A DNA stretch of 64,000 bases, taken from the NCBI RefSeq assembly GCF_040869045.1, contig NC_090319.1, positions 264,136,897 to 264,200,896 on the forward strand. Direction: 5' to 3'. A program made the translations under genes and the position numbers. The DNA is from Eurosta solidaginis. Its lineage: Eukaryota; Arthropoda; Insecta; Diptera; Tephritidae. The notes beneath the pieces are model-generated. The model ran no database searches and was not told the DNA's origin. It was given only the letters and a program-made list of their open reading frames with translations. This document shows, piece after piece, positions 11,486 to 22,540 of this stretch (its first letter is position 1; each line of letters starts with the position of its first letter).

Positions 11486-12460
11486 AAAGAGCCATTAGAT
11501 ATTTAGTTTAACTTAAGTTTTCAAATACTTCTCAAACCACGATTGAATTAAAAGTTTATTGGGTGATGTTTGTTTGTGCCACTGCATGTGTATTGTTATG
11601 TTGGGCTGGAAACACAAGGCATGGAAAGCAGATGCCCTCTATCAACGTCTTCAATAACAGCTGCATTACCACAAAAGCATGGACATGCGTGAATGCATGA
11701 TTCTTTGTATGTAAGTATGTATAAATAATAAAGTATTTTTTATAACTTATTTTATAAATGCATTTGATGCCTTATATTGCCACTTCCCCTTCTATAAAGG
11801 CTGAAAAGAGCTTACAATCCGTGCTTCACTATCATTACCATTACTATTTCCACTTCCATGATAATTTCCATATCCACTTGCAATTACCATACACACTAAC
11901 AAACGTACGTATGTACATATGTATATATGTAGTTTTTTTGTACTTAAACTTGAAAATTAATCTTATGAGCGTGTTGCTTATTGTTATAATAACGATGTGC
12001 AAAAGTACTTGTAATGGCTTTTGGTAGATACGAATGGCCTGCTTCTTGGAGACAAGTGAGTGCACCACATAGCAAAAGAATGTTGGACTATCTCTACCAC
12101 CTTATTATGTATGTATTAGGGTAGCTCAAATATCTTGCTAAAAACATTTTTTTGTGAGAATTTCAATTATTTTCTGTCTTATAAGATTAGAAGCTGCACA
12201 ATGAAATCATTTAATCAGAACGCGAATTGAAAATTTGTTCATAAGAATACGTCTCTTTGCTCAAAAATCTTCACTTATTGATTTATTTTACGTTATGGCT
12301 CTTTTGGGTTTTAAAAACGTTTGTATAAATGGCGCCCAATGTGGGGCGCCCTAAATATGAAGTTTGGAACCTAAGAGATAATTTATTATATAAAAATAGC
12401 TTGCTCAGCAAGTTATTTGCCTTTCTACCAACAAAACTGAATAGGTTTAGGGGTGTTTGA
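11486..12460. other. AT-rich non-coding stretch
   Basis: No gene is recognised. Short ORFs near 11758-12068 are low-complexity His/Tyr-rich translations. Confidence 0.4.
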
Positions 12461-12468
12461 GTCCAGTC

Positions 12469-12497
12469 CTGAGGATGACTTCAGACTGAAGTCGAAA
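12469..12497 (+). other. Hairpin with partial hammerhead-like core
   Basis: CTGAGGA, one spacer base, a perfect 8-bp hairpin (GACTTCAG and CTGAAGTC, 12477-12493), then GAAA. The layout resembles the better candidate at 28107. There is no GTC cleavage triplet and no closing stem I, so a working ribozyme is unlikely here. Confidence 0.3.
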
Positions 12498-13140
12498 TCT
12501 AAGTGTTTTATTTAAGAAAACCTGGCCTTGAGCTCAACCAAAAATTTTAGTTATTCATAAAAAGTAAACATATTTTTAACAAACTAAACTCTTTATTATT
12601 TTACGCATACTAACATATCATTTTCTAACCTTTTCAGTTCTAACTTTTTTTGACCCACCATAATATACGCCTGGGCACACATACACCAAATGCTTGCGTT
12701 TTAGCTCAACGCAGATTGCATCCACTTGAACAGCGAATACATAATTTATAGATCTACCGAGTTGATTTTGAAGTAAACTCTGATTTCGAAGTGATTAAAG
12801 TGGTTTTTAGTGTTTTGATAGTGAAATCGAAAAATGATGTCTTTATTGCTTTGGGCGATTACTTGCGATTTTTGTGAATTTAAATTTGTTTTGGGTTTTA
12901 ACCTTTGTGGAGGAGTTCATGCAGCAGTGGTTGTAAGTAATCGAGAAATAAACAATTAAGTATTAAAACCCGTGATAAATTGTGACGCAAGTAATGCGAA
13001 TTTATATGACAAATATTTTTATCGGATTTTTTCTGCCATATAATACCGAGTATAAAAATAATTATTTTCAAATCGTTTTTGAAACACATAATTGTGAATT
13101 TACTTCAGATTTCGACTGAAAAATTCCTAACCATTACTCC
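12498..13140. other. AT-rich non-coding stretch
   Basis: No gene is recognised on either strand. Confidence 0.4.
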
Positions 13141-13144
13141 CTTA

Positions 13145-13315
13145 AAGCCAATCTTGATTAAGCGAAGACGAAAACGTCGCGAAAAACGGGGCGAGACGTT
13201 AAAGAGATGATGACGGGACATAGAAGAAATGGTGAGGTAACGATTACTAGTGGATGACGAGACGGAATGCTGAAGAGATGAAAACGAGACAGTGACGAGA
13301 CGATAACTATTCGAA
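13145..13315. repeat. Degenerate GACGAGACG-like purine-rich repeat
   Basis: Short units such as GACGAGACG, GATGACGGGAC and GACAGTGACGAGACG recur irregularly. It lies directly upstream of the ATCGAT-rich block and may belong to the same composite repeat. Confidence 0.45.
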
Positions 13316-13469
13316 GATTAGATATTGTCGAACAATTACAAGGCGCTGGCTTAACGATGGCTAAACATGATACATCTGTTAAACCGGGGTTATGGATTAT
13401 CCCCTCTTACGCCTAATTTCAACATAACGAAACCTTTCTCCCCATAAAGAATTAACATACTATGTATTT

Positions 13470-13930
13470 CGACAGCAAAGGTTATACACGAGTTACCGAT
13501 ATTTTAGCAACGAGTTATTGTGTTGCTTTCGAAAAGTTATAGGTGAATTACCGAAAATTATCAATTGGTTATTGAAATTATCGATATCTTATAAAAACGT
13601 TATCGCTTTTATGTAAAGTTTTCGATTTGGCATTAAAAAGTTAACGATCTATTATAGAAAACTCATCGATATGTTATCGATTTACTATCTAAAAGTTTTG
13701 TATTACTTACTGAAATGTTATCGATTTGTTATCAAAAAGGAAATTATCGATTTACTCTCGAAAAGTTATCGATTATTCATCGACAATCTATGCCACAAAA
13801 AAACTATCTACTATTTGACATCGAAAAGTTATAGATTTCTTATCGGATTGTCACCAATCGGCTTGTTATCGATTTGTTATCATCGACTCATCAGGTTGTT
13901 ATAATTCTGATAGAAGGTCAATCAATCACG
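13470..13930. repeat. Degenerate ATCGAT-rich minisatellite, copy 1
   Basis: Loosely periodic (about 20 bp) units of the type GAAAAGTTATCGATTTGTTA recur, with many ATCGA cores. A second block of the same kind lies at 61123-61450. ATCGAT and TATCGATA are the cores of insect DREF and BEAF-32 sites, so clusters could bind such factors, but simple repeat drift is an equal explanation. Confidence 0.6.
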
Positions 13931-14442
13931 TATCAGTTACCCGTACTTTTACAAGCCCATAAGAAATAAATAAAAAGCCGATAAATAAGGAGCCGGCAAA
14001 AAGCTCTTCTCAAAATTGCCTTTGATTTCAGTGTGCGGTAAAGTTTTTCAAATTGCCTTCTAAAAAAATCTATATAATATTTTCGCTTTTTACTTCTATT
14101 AGCAAAACTCATAGACAAACACTTGAAGCTGTGTCGAGTGGAATTAGCGCTTGAATAAAATACTAAAAAAAAATTAACGGTTCAGAAACAGCGAAAAAAT
14201 ATTTCAAATATTCGCTTAAAGTTGTGCCTCTTGTTATGCATGCACGTTATATTTATATATGTACATTAGACCTTACAGTAAGAGCTAACCGCATGAATGT
14301 ATGTAGATGCTTATACTTCATATAGGTAAGTGGTACTCGAGAAAATATACTACATATATGTTGAAGTGTCACAAACACTTAGTACAACATATCCACTATC
14401 TGCATTCACAGCCAAAAACAAAAGATTTATTTGGTTATATAC
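13931..14442. other. AT-rich non-coding stretch
   Basis: No gene or repeat boundary is recognised. Confidence 0.4.
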
Positions 14443-14669
14443 CAGAGGTGCACAGCTCCGGCAGAGCTTCAAACTACTTTTTTGTAGTAGTATGTGCTAA
14501 TATGGCGAATCTTTGAGCAGAGCATTCACTTATGAGATGTTGACTGATTGAAGTACAAACTATAACTGATTGCTTGCTTTACTGAATATCTGTCGCTGCG
14601 TTCACACGACATGTAGATGAGCGCCGAAGAGTTCACCGAAGCTTTACGAAGCTCTCGAGTGCACCACTG
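14443..14669 (+). mobile_element. hAT-type MITE M1, copy 1
   Basis: Ends CAGAGGTGCACAGC and, inverted, CAGTGGTGCACTCGAG. Internal landmarks TTTTTTGTAGTAGT and GCGTTCACACGACATGTAGA are shared with the copies at 23382, 29810, 47615 and 50413. The flanking 8-mers (TTATATAC and CCATAAAC) agree at only 5 of 8 positions, so the target duplication is eroded. There is no coding capacity. Confidence 0.7.
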
Positions 14670-15290
14670 CCATAAACTAGTTCCATTGGGCATGCTTGAC
14701 TCGACAGCATTGTATACTTTCATGCTTGAATTCAAAAATTATGATAATAAAGTACAACAATCATATCACATTTATGCAGATACGTATATGTAAATACACT
14801 AAAAAAATACTTATTACATAAATAAAATAATAAGATGCTGACAAAATAAAGTTAAAGCTAGGGAACGCACAAGAAGTACATCCAGGTTTTGGGTGGTCCC
14901 TTAGCGCTTTTAGTAGCTTCAATGCTTAAATATTTATGTTTTATGTTTATACTTTCGTTGTCTTTGGCTACTCTTTTTCTGCTTTTACTTATTATACATA
15001 TATTTATTTTTCAATTGTTGTCAATATAAATACATACATTCACAACGATTCGATAGTGTTTTCTTGGTAAACAAGTTAAGTGCCACTGTGCGTATACTTT
15101 ATTATTTATGTTATTTTTATACATACATACATACATACTTCTGTGTGCAGTGGTCACCCAAAAAGTGTGCTGGTAAGAGTCAAATCAACGTAGTAGTATT
15201 AGCTAGTCGTAGATTGGCGAGAAAAGTGGTAAGATGTATCCACACACCTTTTTAACACTCAAACCTTTTTCGTAAATATGAGCCTATTGA
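14670..15290. other. AT-rich stretch with a (CATA)n microsatellite
   Basis: No gene is recognised. A short CATA run occupies about 15121-15138. Confidence 0.5.
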
Positions 15291-15294
15291 GTAT

Positions 15295-15430
15295 TCTCAC
15301 ACTGGACACTGTCTTATCGCTTCACGTGCATTCAAAGTCGGCCTAGTCAGTAATAGGGAATTTCGGAGGTGCGGCTTGGAGGAAGAAACAATTTAGCACA
15401 TTTATGTACGTAACATACGCTTGCGAGGCT
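15295..15430 (+). pseudogene. LINE C-terminal zinc-binding tail fragment
   Basis: The plus-strand reading contains TGHCLIASRAFKVGLV, RRCGLEEET and a following HIYV. This is the CX2C-type tail found after RNase H in I/LOA-like LINEs, and it is comparable to 21780-22028. It abuts an opposite-strand RNase H fragment, so two pieces are joined here. Confidence 0.55.
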
Positions 15431-15434
15431 AAGA

Positions 15435-15790
15435 TTCCAGGACACTTGTTGATGAAGTACCGTGTCAGATGACTGCCTTGATGGCTGCCTGACTATCAAT
15501 ACAAATATATATTGACCCATCTGCAGCTTAAGCACGCTTCCTACAAAATTTCTGCTGCATTCTTTACGGCGGCTAAAATTTCAGCCTGAAAGACACTGCA
15601 GTAAACTGGCGCCTTTTAGGATTTACTTATGTTTGGATCGACATAGTAAACAGCAAACCGACCCCTTCCATTTATTTTGAACCATCGCTATACACGTGCA
15701 TATTATGCTGTTCTACCCTTGCGCCAATCCTCCGGCTGTATTGTGGCCTTAAGATGTCCTTCGAAACATAGGCACGGCACCATGTAGTAT
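15435..15790 (-). pseudogene. I/LOA-like LINE RNase H fragment
   Basis: The minus strand reads VNIYI-DSQAAIKAV-type motifs (near 15485-15520) preceded by CSVFQAEILAAVKNAAEI-like sequence (about 15545-15600). These are the RNase H acidic-site region and helix. Stops and frameshifts interrupt it. 15790-16260 may be more of the same element but no domain is recognised. Confidence 0.6.
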
Positions 15791-17022
15791 GTTCACCCTA
15801 TATAAGATGACGATAAACTGCTATAGACAAAAGGCATGCACTGAAGGTGCAACACATCCTCCGATTCTTTATTACCTTGGAGGGCCCCCTTTTCTTTGGT
15901 ATCGTGGGAGTCAGTGCTCTATCCACCACCTTTAATCGTCGCCTTCTTGCCTTTGAAAGTGTGGAGCAACTCTCTGCCGTCATTCTAAAGTCGCATTATT
16001 TGTGCAGATCATCATTTCCAATTGTAACATCCAGCTGTTTCGAAGGCTGGTAGCGCTTTATTTGGTTTATTATGTATTATTTTTACCATGATACTAATTA
16101 GTTCACTTTTCGGTAAACATCTGCCCACTGGATTGCTGCAATCTCTAGAGCCACAGTCAGGGACTGGTTTGCAACTTCGTTTATATACTTCTAGGTGAAA
16201 ACCGGAGTCTGAGAGTTAGCTCCATTTTGCATCACCAAGTATGCTGGAGTCTGATCGTTACCTCCAGCACAAAATTAAAGAAATATGAATTTTTTAAAAC
16301 AAATTTACAAAGAACTTAATTTTATTTGATCGTGCTCAAAACACGCAAATGATAAATGACTTAAATGAATTTAAAGGAATGACAAAAAAAAAAATTAATT
16401 ATCAATATTTTCATTTTGGCACAGCCAAGTTGACAAAGCAGTTAAAAATTATTATTGCAACGAAATAAAAACAACTAACTTAACTCAATAAAAATCTATT
16501 ACACACAAAATATGGCAATAAAAAAATTGTGCAACAAAAACAAACACAGAACACAAAGCCAAAAAAACAACAGACAAATATTTTGCGCAAACGCTTGTGG
16601 CACAAAAGTTGTTGTTGTCAGAAGCTACATTTGCGCATTGCCAAAATGGCAACTAGAAAAGTGAATAATCACGCAACTAACTATGACAGCAGCAACATAG
16701 CAACAATGGCAACACCGTTAACTCGCTAAACCTTACCAACAAGCAAACATGTTTCGCTGATGAGTTGATGCCGCAAAGTTTAAAGCAGCTGCAATGTTGT
16801 TTTTTACAAAAAAAAAAAAAAAATATTAAAAGTTAAAAATTAAATCAATTGCGGCAAAGTTTGGCATTGTTTTTGTAATCGTTTTTTGATGCTAGGCCTG
16901 TGTTTGCAACTCGTTTGCCTTTCGGCTTAAATGTGTAAGTGGTGATATTTTGGCATTTCGTAGGCGTTGCGCTGATAATATTAAGCAGGTAGCACATTAA
17001 TTGCGATTCAGACTCACACACG
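15791..17022. other. Non-coding; A-rich toward the right
   Basis: No gene is recognised. Poly-A runs lie near 16388-16399 and 16808-16824. Confidence 0.4.
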
Positions 17023-17024
17023 TA

Positions 17025-18002
17025 CACTCAGAGAAAAACGCCGTTCTAAATCCAGCACCACCGGACTCAACTCAAGCTTTTCATGTTCTTACTTTTTTGT
17101 TCTTGAAAAACGAACGACCTGTTCTTAAAACAACAACCTTGTTCTTGAACTGACACCATTTTCTTGAAAACGAACGGCCGGTCTTTAAAATATGAACAAA
17201 TGTTCTATTAATGAGAACGATGTTCTTAAATCAAGCCCAAGAAAAAGAAAACGGTACAATTCGTGTGCACTACAATGTTAAATACACCATTTGGCAGCAG
17301 CTATCAAGCAGTTGTACTGGCCCAGCGGCTATGATGTTGCGCTTGCGATCGTGTTGCGCGAGTTCGATCACCACCAAACTCTGAATTTTTTAAAACAATT
17401 TTTTTTGTTCTATTTTTTAACTCTTATTTTTCGTTCAGTTCCATTCACAAATATCCCCAGGTGATTCTCAAACTTGTTATGAAATGTTTTAAGCATATAT
17501 GTAGATTACATCTTTAAATAAGAACAATTTCTCTATAAGAGAAATGTATGAGAAAATGCTTATTATGCATTTTTTCTTAAACTTTTGAATTTTAATAACA
17601 ATTTTTTTGTTGTAAATATTCTTTATTTAGGACAAAATATTATTATTAATAAAAATTAAATAAATATATTAAAAAAAATACTTTCCCTCCCACCAAAGAT
17701 CAAGCACTAACCGTTCTTAAATTGAGACCGAAAAATGTTAAATCGGCCCCAAATCGTTCTCGAAGCGTGAGACGAAAAATCCTAAATCAAGCCCAAGTAG
17801 TGCTTGAAATGAGCACAGAAGTTTCACACATCAATACCAAAGTGGTCATAAAATACGAACGGTATGCTTGGAAAAACTGTTCTTAAAACAAGCCCATCGG
17901 TTCACGAGTTAAGAAAAAAAGTACTTAAACAGACTTTTGTCAACGAATGTTCTTAATTTTGAACTTGTTTCGTTCGTTTTAGAACGATTTTTTCTCTGAG
18001 TG
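17025..18002. mobile_element. TIR element, 978 bp, related to family F
   Basis: The terminal repeat CACTCAGAGAAAAA is repeated inverted at the right end (TTTTTCTCTGAGTG), with TA on both sides (17023-17024 and 18003-18004). The subterminal regions are full of GTTCTTAAA, GAACGA and AAGCCCA motifs, many inverted between the two arms. No transposase is found. It is a non-autonomous TA-target element. Confidence 0.8.
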
Positions 18003-18740
18003 TACACGTATGCATCTATATGCAAATACATAAAAATTAGAAAATTAAAAAAAATGTTTATTAATTTGGCAGTAGCAACTAGTTAGCTATTATCTTCTGT
18101 ATTTTTTTGTTTGTTTTTAAGCGATTATTGATTGCCATCGTTGCGGTGGCATTTAGCTGTCCACCTTAAAAGAGCTGCTGGATTGAATGATCACATTTGT
18201 TGGTTGCCTTGCAGCTTAAATGCGTTGGCAGTTGCATTTAGATAATGTACAATATTTTATTTAAGTCATCAATAATTTTTTAAAATAAATTGTTGTATAA
18301 TTTATTTCACATTAAATCGCTTATCAAGGCTTTGTGAGTAAGCGGCATATTGCTGATAGCTTTTGTGGGGTCATAATAGGTTAACTGGTTTCAAAACATG
18401 CACTGTGGTGCGATTTTGTTCTTGGCTCGTTTTTTTGGTTTTTATTAACCGATAACGATTGTTATTTAGAAAAAGAAAAATTGAGTATGATTTTTTGAAA
18501 TTCGTTTGAAAATATTTTTTTGTTATTTTTAGATGGCGTCTTTATAAATTCCCTACTTTTTGTGTAGGATACTAACTGTTGGTGATTTTATAAATGACAA
18601 CATTCTGAAAATTGATATTGTGGTGAATACTAGCAATTCCTACACGTCACTATGCCGCTAGCAAATAAATGCTGCACGACCACAACAGCATTGTAAGCAG
18701 TTGATACAGCAAATAGCTAAGCTTTAATGGGCATTACGGA
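18003..18740. other. AT-rich non-coding stretch
   Basis: No gene is recognised. 18640-18740 may be the start of the adjacent LTR-like repeat. Confidence 0.4.
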
Positions 18741-18912
18741 CACATCTATTCAACAACAAAGAGTGCAGACGACACTACTCCCATGCATATATAGAAGACA
18801 ACAGTGAATATTAGATACAGTGATATGAGAAAAGTAAATAGTCAACTATTCGCGAAGGCTATTCGCGAAAATTTAGACCCTGGATAGAAATAGAGTTAAT
18901 AAATTTGATTTT
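18741..18912. repeat. LTR-like dispersed repeat, copy 2
   Basis: It shares blocks in order with 3125-3310, including TATAGAAGACAA and GAAGGCTATTCGCGAAAA. The first part of the CTATTCGCGAA block is repeated locally. Confidence 0.4.
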
Positions 18913-19445
18913 AATCTGTGTTTGCATTTGCAACAAAAGATATGCTCTGCTATTGCTCCGGCTCTGAACATGAACGAAGCATGGAGCAGAGCCGTAAACA
19001 CAAAAGTGAAAATATGTCTCAGTCTCTGCTACGAGTCTCTTCGTGTGAAAGCGGGCGAAGCTAATAGCAGCATAAAAACTACGAGCGATATGGTCTTTGA
19101 AATGGATCAGTTATTTTAAATACCTTTTAATAAAAGCGTGTTTAAAGTTCAATTTCGAAATGTGCGGGGACGAGTTTAGGAACCTGTAGAGGATATATGA
19201 ACGTTTGAAGTTAATAAGATCAAAACAAACTCTTTAGGCGCGGACTTTGAAATCTCCAATACCGCAGTGCTGCTTGGTAAAGCTCTATAACTTACGGAAA
19301 TATAGTCAATGGACTGAGAAAGAAAGAAATCAGCGTAAGAGCTCGTAGTATTAAAAAGCTGCTGGTATACATATATCTTATGGAGATTATGCTGAAGATC
19401 TGGAAGACAAAATATAAACTCAAAATACGTCGCTAATAAAAATCA
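18913..19445. other. Unclassified stretch, possibly internal retroelement sequence
   Basis: 18922-19119 is open for 65 codons on the plus strand, less AT-rich than its surroundings and directly after the LTR-like repeat. No gag, protease or RT motif is seen. Confidence 0.3.
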
Positions 19446-19449
19446 TCAT

Positions 19450-20112
19450 AAAACAATTGTAGAATGCCGATTTTGATGAAATTTTGTGTGTGTGGTCAAG
19501 AGAATTTGTTGATGCTTTAGATTCACAAATTATTTCTAATGTTTCCGGAATGTGAACCAATAACCGGCCTCTTCTAAAACAGAAGAGACAGGTTTAAAAG
19601 TCATAGCTGAGTTAGTTCGTAGATGGTCTATAAAAGTATTTTAGTTCCATATGTAGACCCATTACTGAGGTATAGAGCAAAATGTGGTACAGAGTAGTCC
19701 CAGAATGTTTTTTCACTACATGAGTATCAAATAGGATGTGTTAATGAAAGTTTTAACAAGGGGTCGTGGCTAGAAAGAGAAGAGATAGGAGTGGAGATTG
19801 AAAACGGAGTGAAAGAGAAGGGTGAAAAGAAGAAAAAAGGAAGAGGTGTGGGAGAGGAAAGAAAGTGGAAGTATGAAATAAGTTAAAAAAGGAGGAAGCG
19901 TAAATAAAAGATACGAAGGCAGGAACCTAACGAAGAGAAGGAGATGAAGAAAAATAATTGGAGGTCGAGGAATTAGGTGGAAGTAGAAAATAAAAGGTGA
20001 ATACGAAGGACAGTCAGATACCAAATACGGAGAGGGGAGAGATGTAAGAAGATACAAAAAATTGATCTTTGGCGGAGCAAAAATATGGCAAATACCTTTG
20101 TTTACTGGCAAA
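19450..20112 (+). mobile_element. Diverged Helitron-family fragment with purine-rich tail
   Basis: GATTTTGATGAAATTTTGTG and CCCAGAATG with GAGTATCAAAT resemble the Helitron at 39622 in the same order. 19770-20050 is a nearly pure purine (GGAGAGG-like) tract, as in that element. The terminal hairpin is not recognised. Confidence 0.45.
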
Positions 20113-20201
20113 GCAGATACATTGCAGAGATGAATATTATCGGGCAGAAGGTCTCAATTATCTAACTACATCTTATATGTAAATATGAATGTAATTTCAG
20201 C

Positions 20202-20537
20202 AAGTAAGGAAAGCTATGTTCGGGTGTAACCGAACATTGCATACTCAGCTGCCAATTGCAGCTTTCAAAACTTTTAAATTACCTTCTTTTAAAAGTGGGT
20301 CTTGCCACGCCCATTGTCCAACATTTTACTAATTTTTTTCTCTGCGTTATATAGTCAACCCAACTATCAAGTTTCATCGCTTTATCCGTCCTTGGTAATG
20401 AATTATCGCACTTTTTCGGTTTTTCGAAATTTTCGATATCGAAAAAGTGGGCGTGGTTATAGTCCGATTTCGTTCATTTTAAATAGTGATCTGAGATGAG
20501 TACCCAGGAACTTACACCCCAAATTTCATTAAGATAC
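20202..20537 (+). repeat. Dispersed repeat P, copy 1, left part
   Basis: It begins AAGTAAGGAAAGCTATGTTCG, followed by GTAACCGAACATT and ACTCAGCTGCC, then AAAAGTGGG motifs. It continues at 21432 after an insertion. Related copies lie at 52659-53385 and 60258-60993. No coding capacity is seen. Confidence 0.75.
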
Positions 20538-20616
20538 TAGCTAAGCGTGGGGCAGTTGAGGGCGAGCAGTTTAATATGAGTTATAAGGGAGTAATTTGAT
20601 GCGCTTGTAGGCGTAT

Positions 20617-20690
20617 GAGTCGTGGCACAGTGGATGACGTACCCGACTCACACGTTTGGGGTTGCGGGTTCAAAGCCCACTGCAAGCAAG
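20617..20690 (+). other. tRNA-like segment with A and B boxes
   Basis: A-box TGGCACAGTGG (20623-20633) fits the consensus at all positions. B-box GGTTCAAAGCC (20667-20677) has two mismatches. Spacing is tRNA-like and a T-arm of GCGGG with CCCAC can form with one mismatch. The acceptor stem does not pair, so it is not a tRNA gene but probably a SINE head or pol III relic. Confidence 0.55.
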
Positions 20691-20892
20691 CATTTTTTAA
20701 ATTTATTATCTTTTTTATTTTATAAATTACTATTTTAATGGACTGTATGTTATTTTACTTTGTTTATGGTGTATTTAAAATACGGGACGATGCAAAGCAT
20801 CGGTACACCTTATTTACGATATCTTTATTTTAATGTATTTGTTTGTTATTTTTAAATTTATTTAGAGAGAGGTCATTATGTACCTGTTACAC

Positions 20893-21310
20893 CTTGTATT
20901 TATTCATTGGGGGCGAGCACTGGGGTCTCCAAGGTATTGGCTGCGGGATGAGCCCACCTTGTTTTGCTTTGAAAAATCCCTTGTATTTATTCATTGGGGG
21001 CGAGCACTGGGGCTCTGAGGTTTCGCTCTAATGAGCCACCTCATCTTCTATTTGAAGAACCTCTTGTATTTATTCATTGGGGGCGAGCACTGAGGGCTCT
21101 GAGGTTTCGCTCTAATGAGCCACCTCATCTTCTATTTGAAGAACCTCTTGTATTTATTCATTGGGGGCAAGCACTGGGGCTCTGAGGTTTCGCTCTAATG
21201 AGCCACCTCATCTTCTATTTGAAGAAACCCCTTAAAAAATGTGATATGGAGGCGAGCACTGGGCTCTGAGGTATTGGCACCCCCATCTTCTACTCAAAGA
21301 ACCTCAATTT
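20893..21310 (+). repeat. Minisatellite, about 84-bp unit, about 5 copies
   Basis: Units begin CTTGTATTTATTCATTGGGG at 20893, 20980, 21063 and 21147, with a degenerate fifth near 21231. They contain GCGAGCACTGGGGC and GAGCCACCTCATCTTC. Units 2 to 4 are very similar and unit 1 has diverged. Confidence 0.85.
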
Positions 21311-21431
21311 TAAATTAAAAACTAAAACTATATCTTTAGAATATTTCACTAACAAGTTGAGAATTACAAGCACACTCAATGGCTAATGAAACAAACGAAA
21401 TAAAACAAGTCATAGTTTAAGTCGCTTAAAC

Positions 21432-21583
21432 AGATACCTCAAAACTTACTCAAGTCGTGTTTACGGACAGACGGACGGACGGACCGACATGATTAAATGA
21501 ATTTCTTTTTTCGCTCAGATCCTTTTGATATATAGAATTCTACATCTATCTCTATTAGTTTATGCCATTACGGGGTACCGTAA
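21432..21583 (+). repeat. Dispersed repeat P, copy 1, right part
   Basis: ACGGACAGACGGACGGACGG, an ATATAGA block and TTATGCCATTACGGGGTACC, in the same order as the copy at 60785-60945. Confidence 0.75.
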
Positions 21584-21589
21584 ATAACC

Positions 21590-22145
21590 AATGTCGCCGT
21601 AGGCATACCCTTAGCAGTAGCCAAGGGGAATATCCAAAACCTCTACTTGAAGAAAGCACAAACAAAGTGGAATAACATCACCACCTGTGCAATATCAAAA
21701 TCCATTTGGTCAAACTATGATGGAAAGAGGACGAGAAGTCTTCTGAACAAATCCAGGGCTAACACACGCAACTGATAGCAGTCAGCACCGGTCATTGGGC
21801 AGTAGGTACGCATGCGGAAAAGATGGGCATTCCGTATAACGACTACAGCAGAAGCTGCAAAGATCCAAATGCCAGGGAGACAGTAGAACACTTTATGTGT
21901 AAATGCCCGGCTCTAGCTAGAGCCCGGCTAAGGTTCCTTGGAACGCCGTTTCTAGAAGACCTCAGAGGGTTATCTGTGATAGCAATCCCGAATATTCTTA
22001 ATTTTATCAACAACTCTGGCTGGCTGTAATACATTGACCATAACATTCTGTAGGTTTTTAGACGAGTTACATGGCATCAAACCGGCTTTAAATAGCTACT
22101 TGGGCGACCAGGGTCGCAGCCATTTCACCTACCTACCTACCTAGT
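21590..22145 (+). pseudogene. LINE C-terminal domain and 3' tail
   Basis: 21823-22029 reads GIPYNDYSRSCKDPNARETV then EHFMCKCPALARARLRFLG. This is the Cys/His tail after RNase H in I/LOA-like LINEs. It is in frame for 68 codons to a natural stop, but its 5' part is broken. The 3' UTR ends in a short (CTAC)n tail (about 22128-22141). It is a 5'-truncated insertion next to repeat P. Confidence 0.75.
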
Positions 22146-22159
22146 GTTATACAAATAAA

Positions 22160-22540
22160 ATACGTATAGGTCAGCTGAGACTCTATATATGCGGAAATGG
22201 AGGTGAGAGAAGTATAGAGAGTGTGAGTTGGAGTGGGCGTGGTAGTGGGAGTGGGACTAGGAACGGAAGTGGGAATTTATGGGTGTGGAAGAAAGAATCG
22301 CAGTGGAAGCGGAAGTAGCAGTTGGATGGTGAGTGGGAGTGGTGGTGGGAGCGGTAGTTAGAGTAGGTATGGGCTCAGGAGGGGTGGAAGATAAATGAAC
22401 TAAGGGATGGGCAAAAATAAGAAGAAAATGGTAAATAAAGTAGCAGTGAAAGGGAAAGAGTGTAAAGAAAAAGCGACTCACTTTTGAAATTTAGATAAAC
22501 CAATGTTCGGGAGAAAAAAGTCTGCCGGAACCTGTAGTTG
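22160..22540 (+). mobile_element. Helitron-like 3' fragment with purine-rich tract
   Basis: GGGAGTGGGAGT-type purine tract (22190-22390). A terminus-like GTCTGCCGGAACCTGTAGT at about 22528 compares with GTCTGCCGGGTCTGCTAGT of the Helitron at 41512. Confidence 0.5.

Larger units (their letters stand above)
20538..21431. mobile_element. 894-bp insert with tRNA-like segment and minisatellite
   Basis: It is flanked by AGATAC (20532-20537 and 21432-21437), and repeat P reads through the junction when it is removed. Inside are a tRNA-like A/B-box pair (20623-20677) and an array of about 84 bp units (20893-21310). The termini have at most a weak inverted similarity (CTAAGCG and TTTAAGCGA). Class is unknown. 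Confidence 0.65.

Noticed and set aside
19770..20111. 113-codon minus-strand ORF
   Set aside because: It is the Ser/Phe/Pro/Leu-rich complement of a purine tract.
20617..20690. Functional tRNA gene
   Set aside because: Acceptor arms do not pair and the D-stem fails. Treated as a tRNA-like relic.
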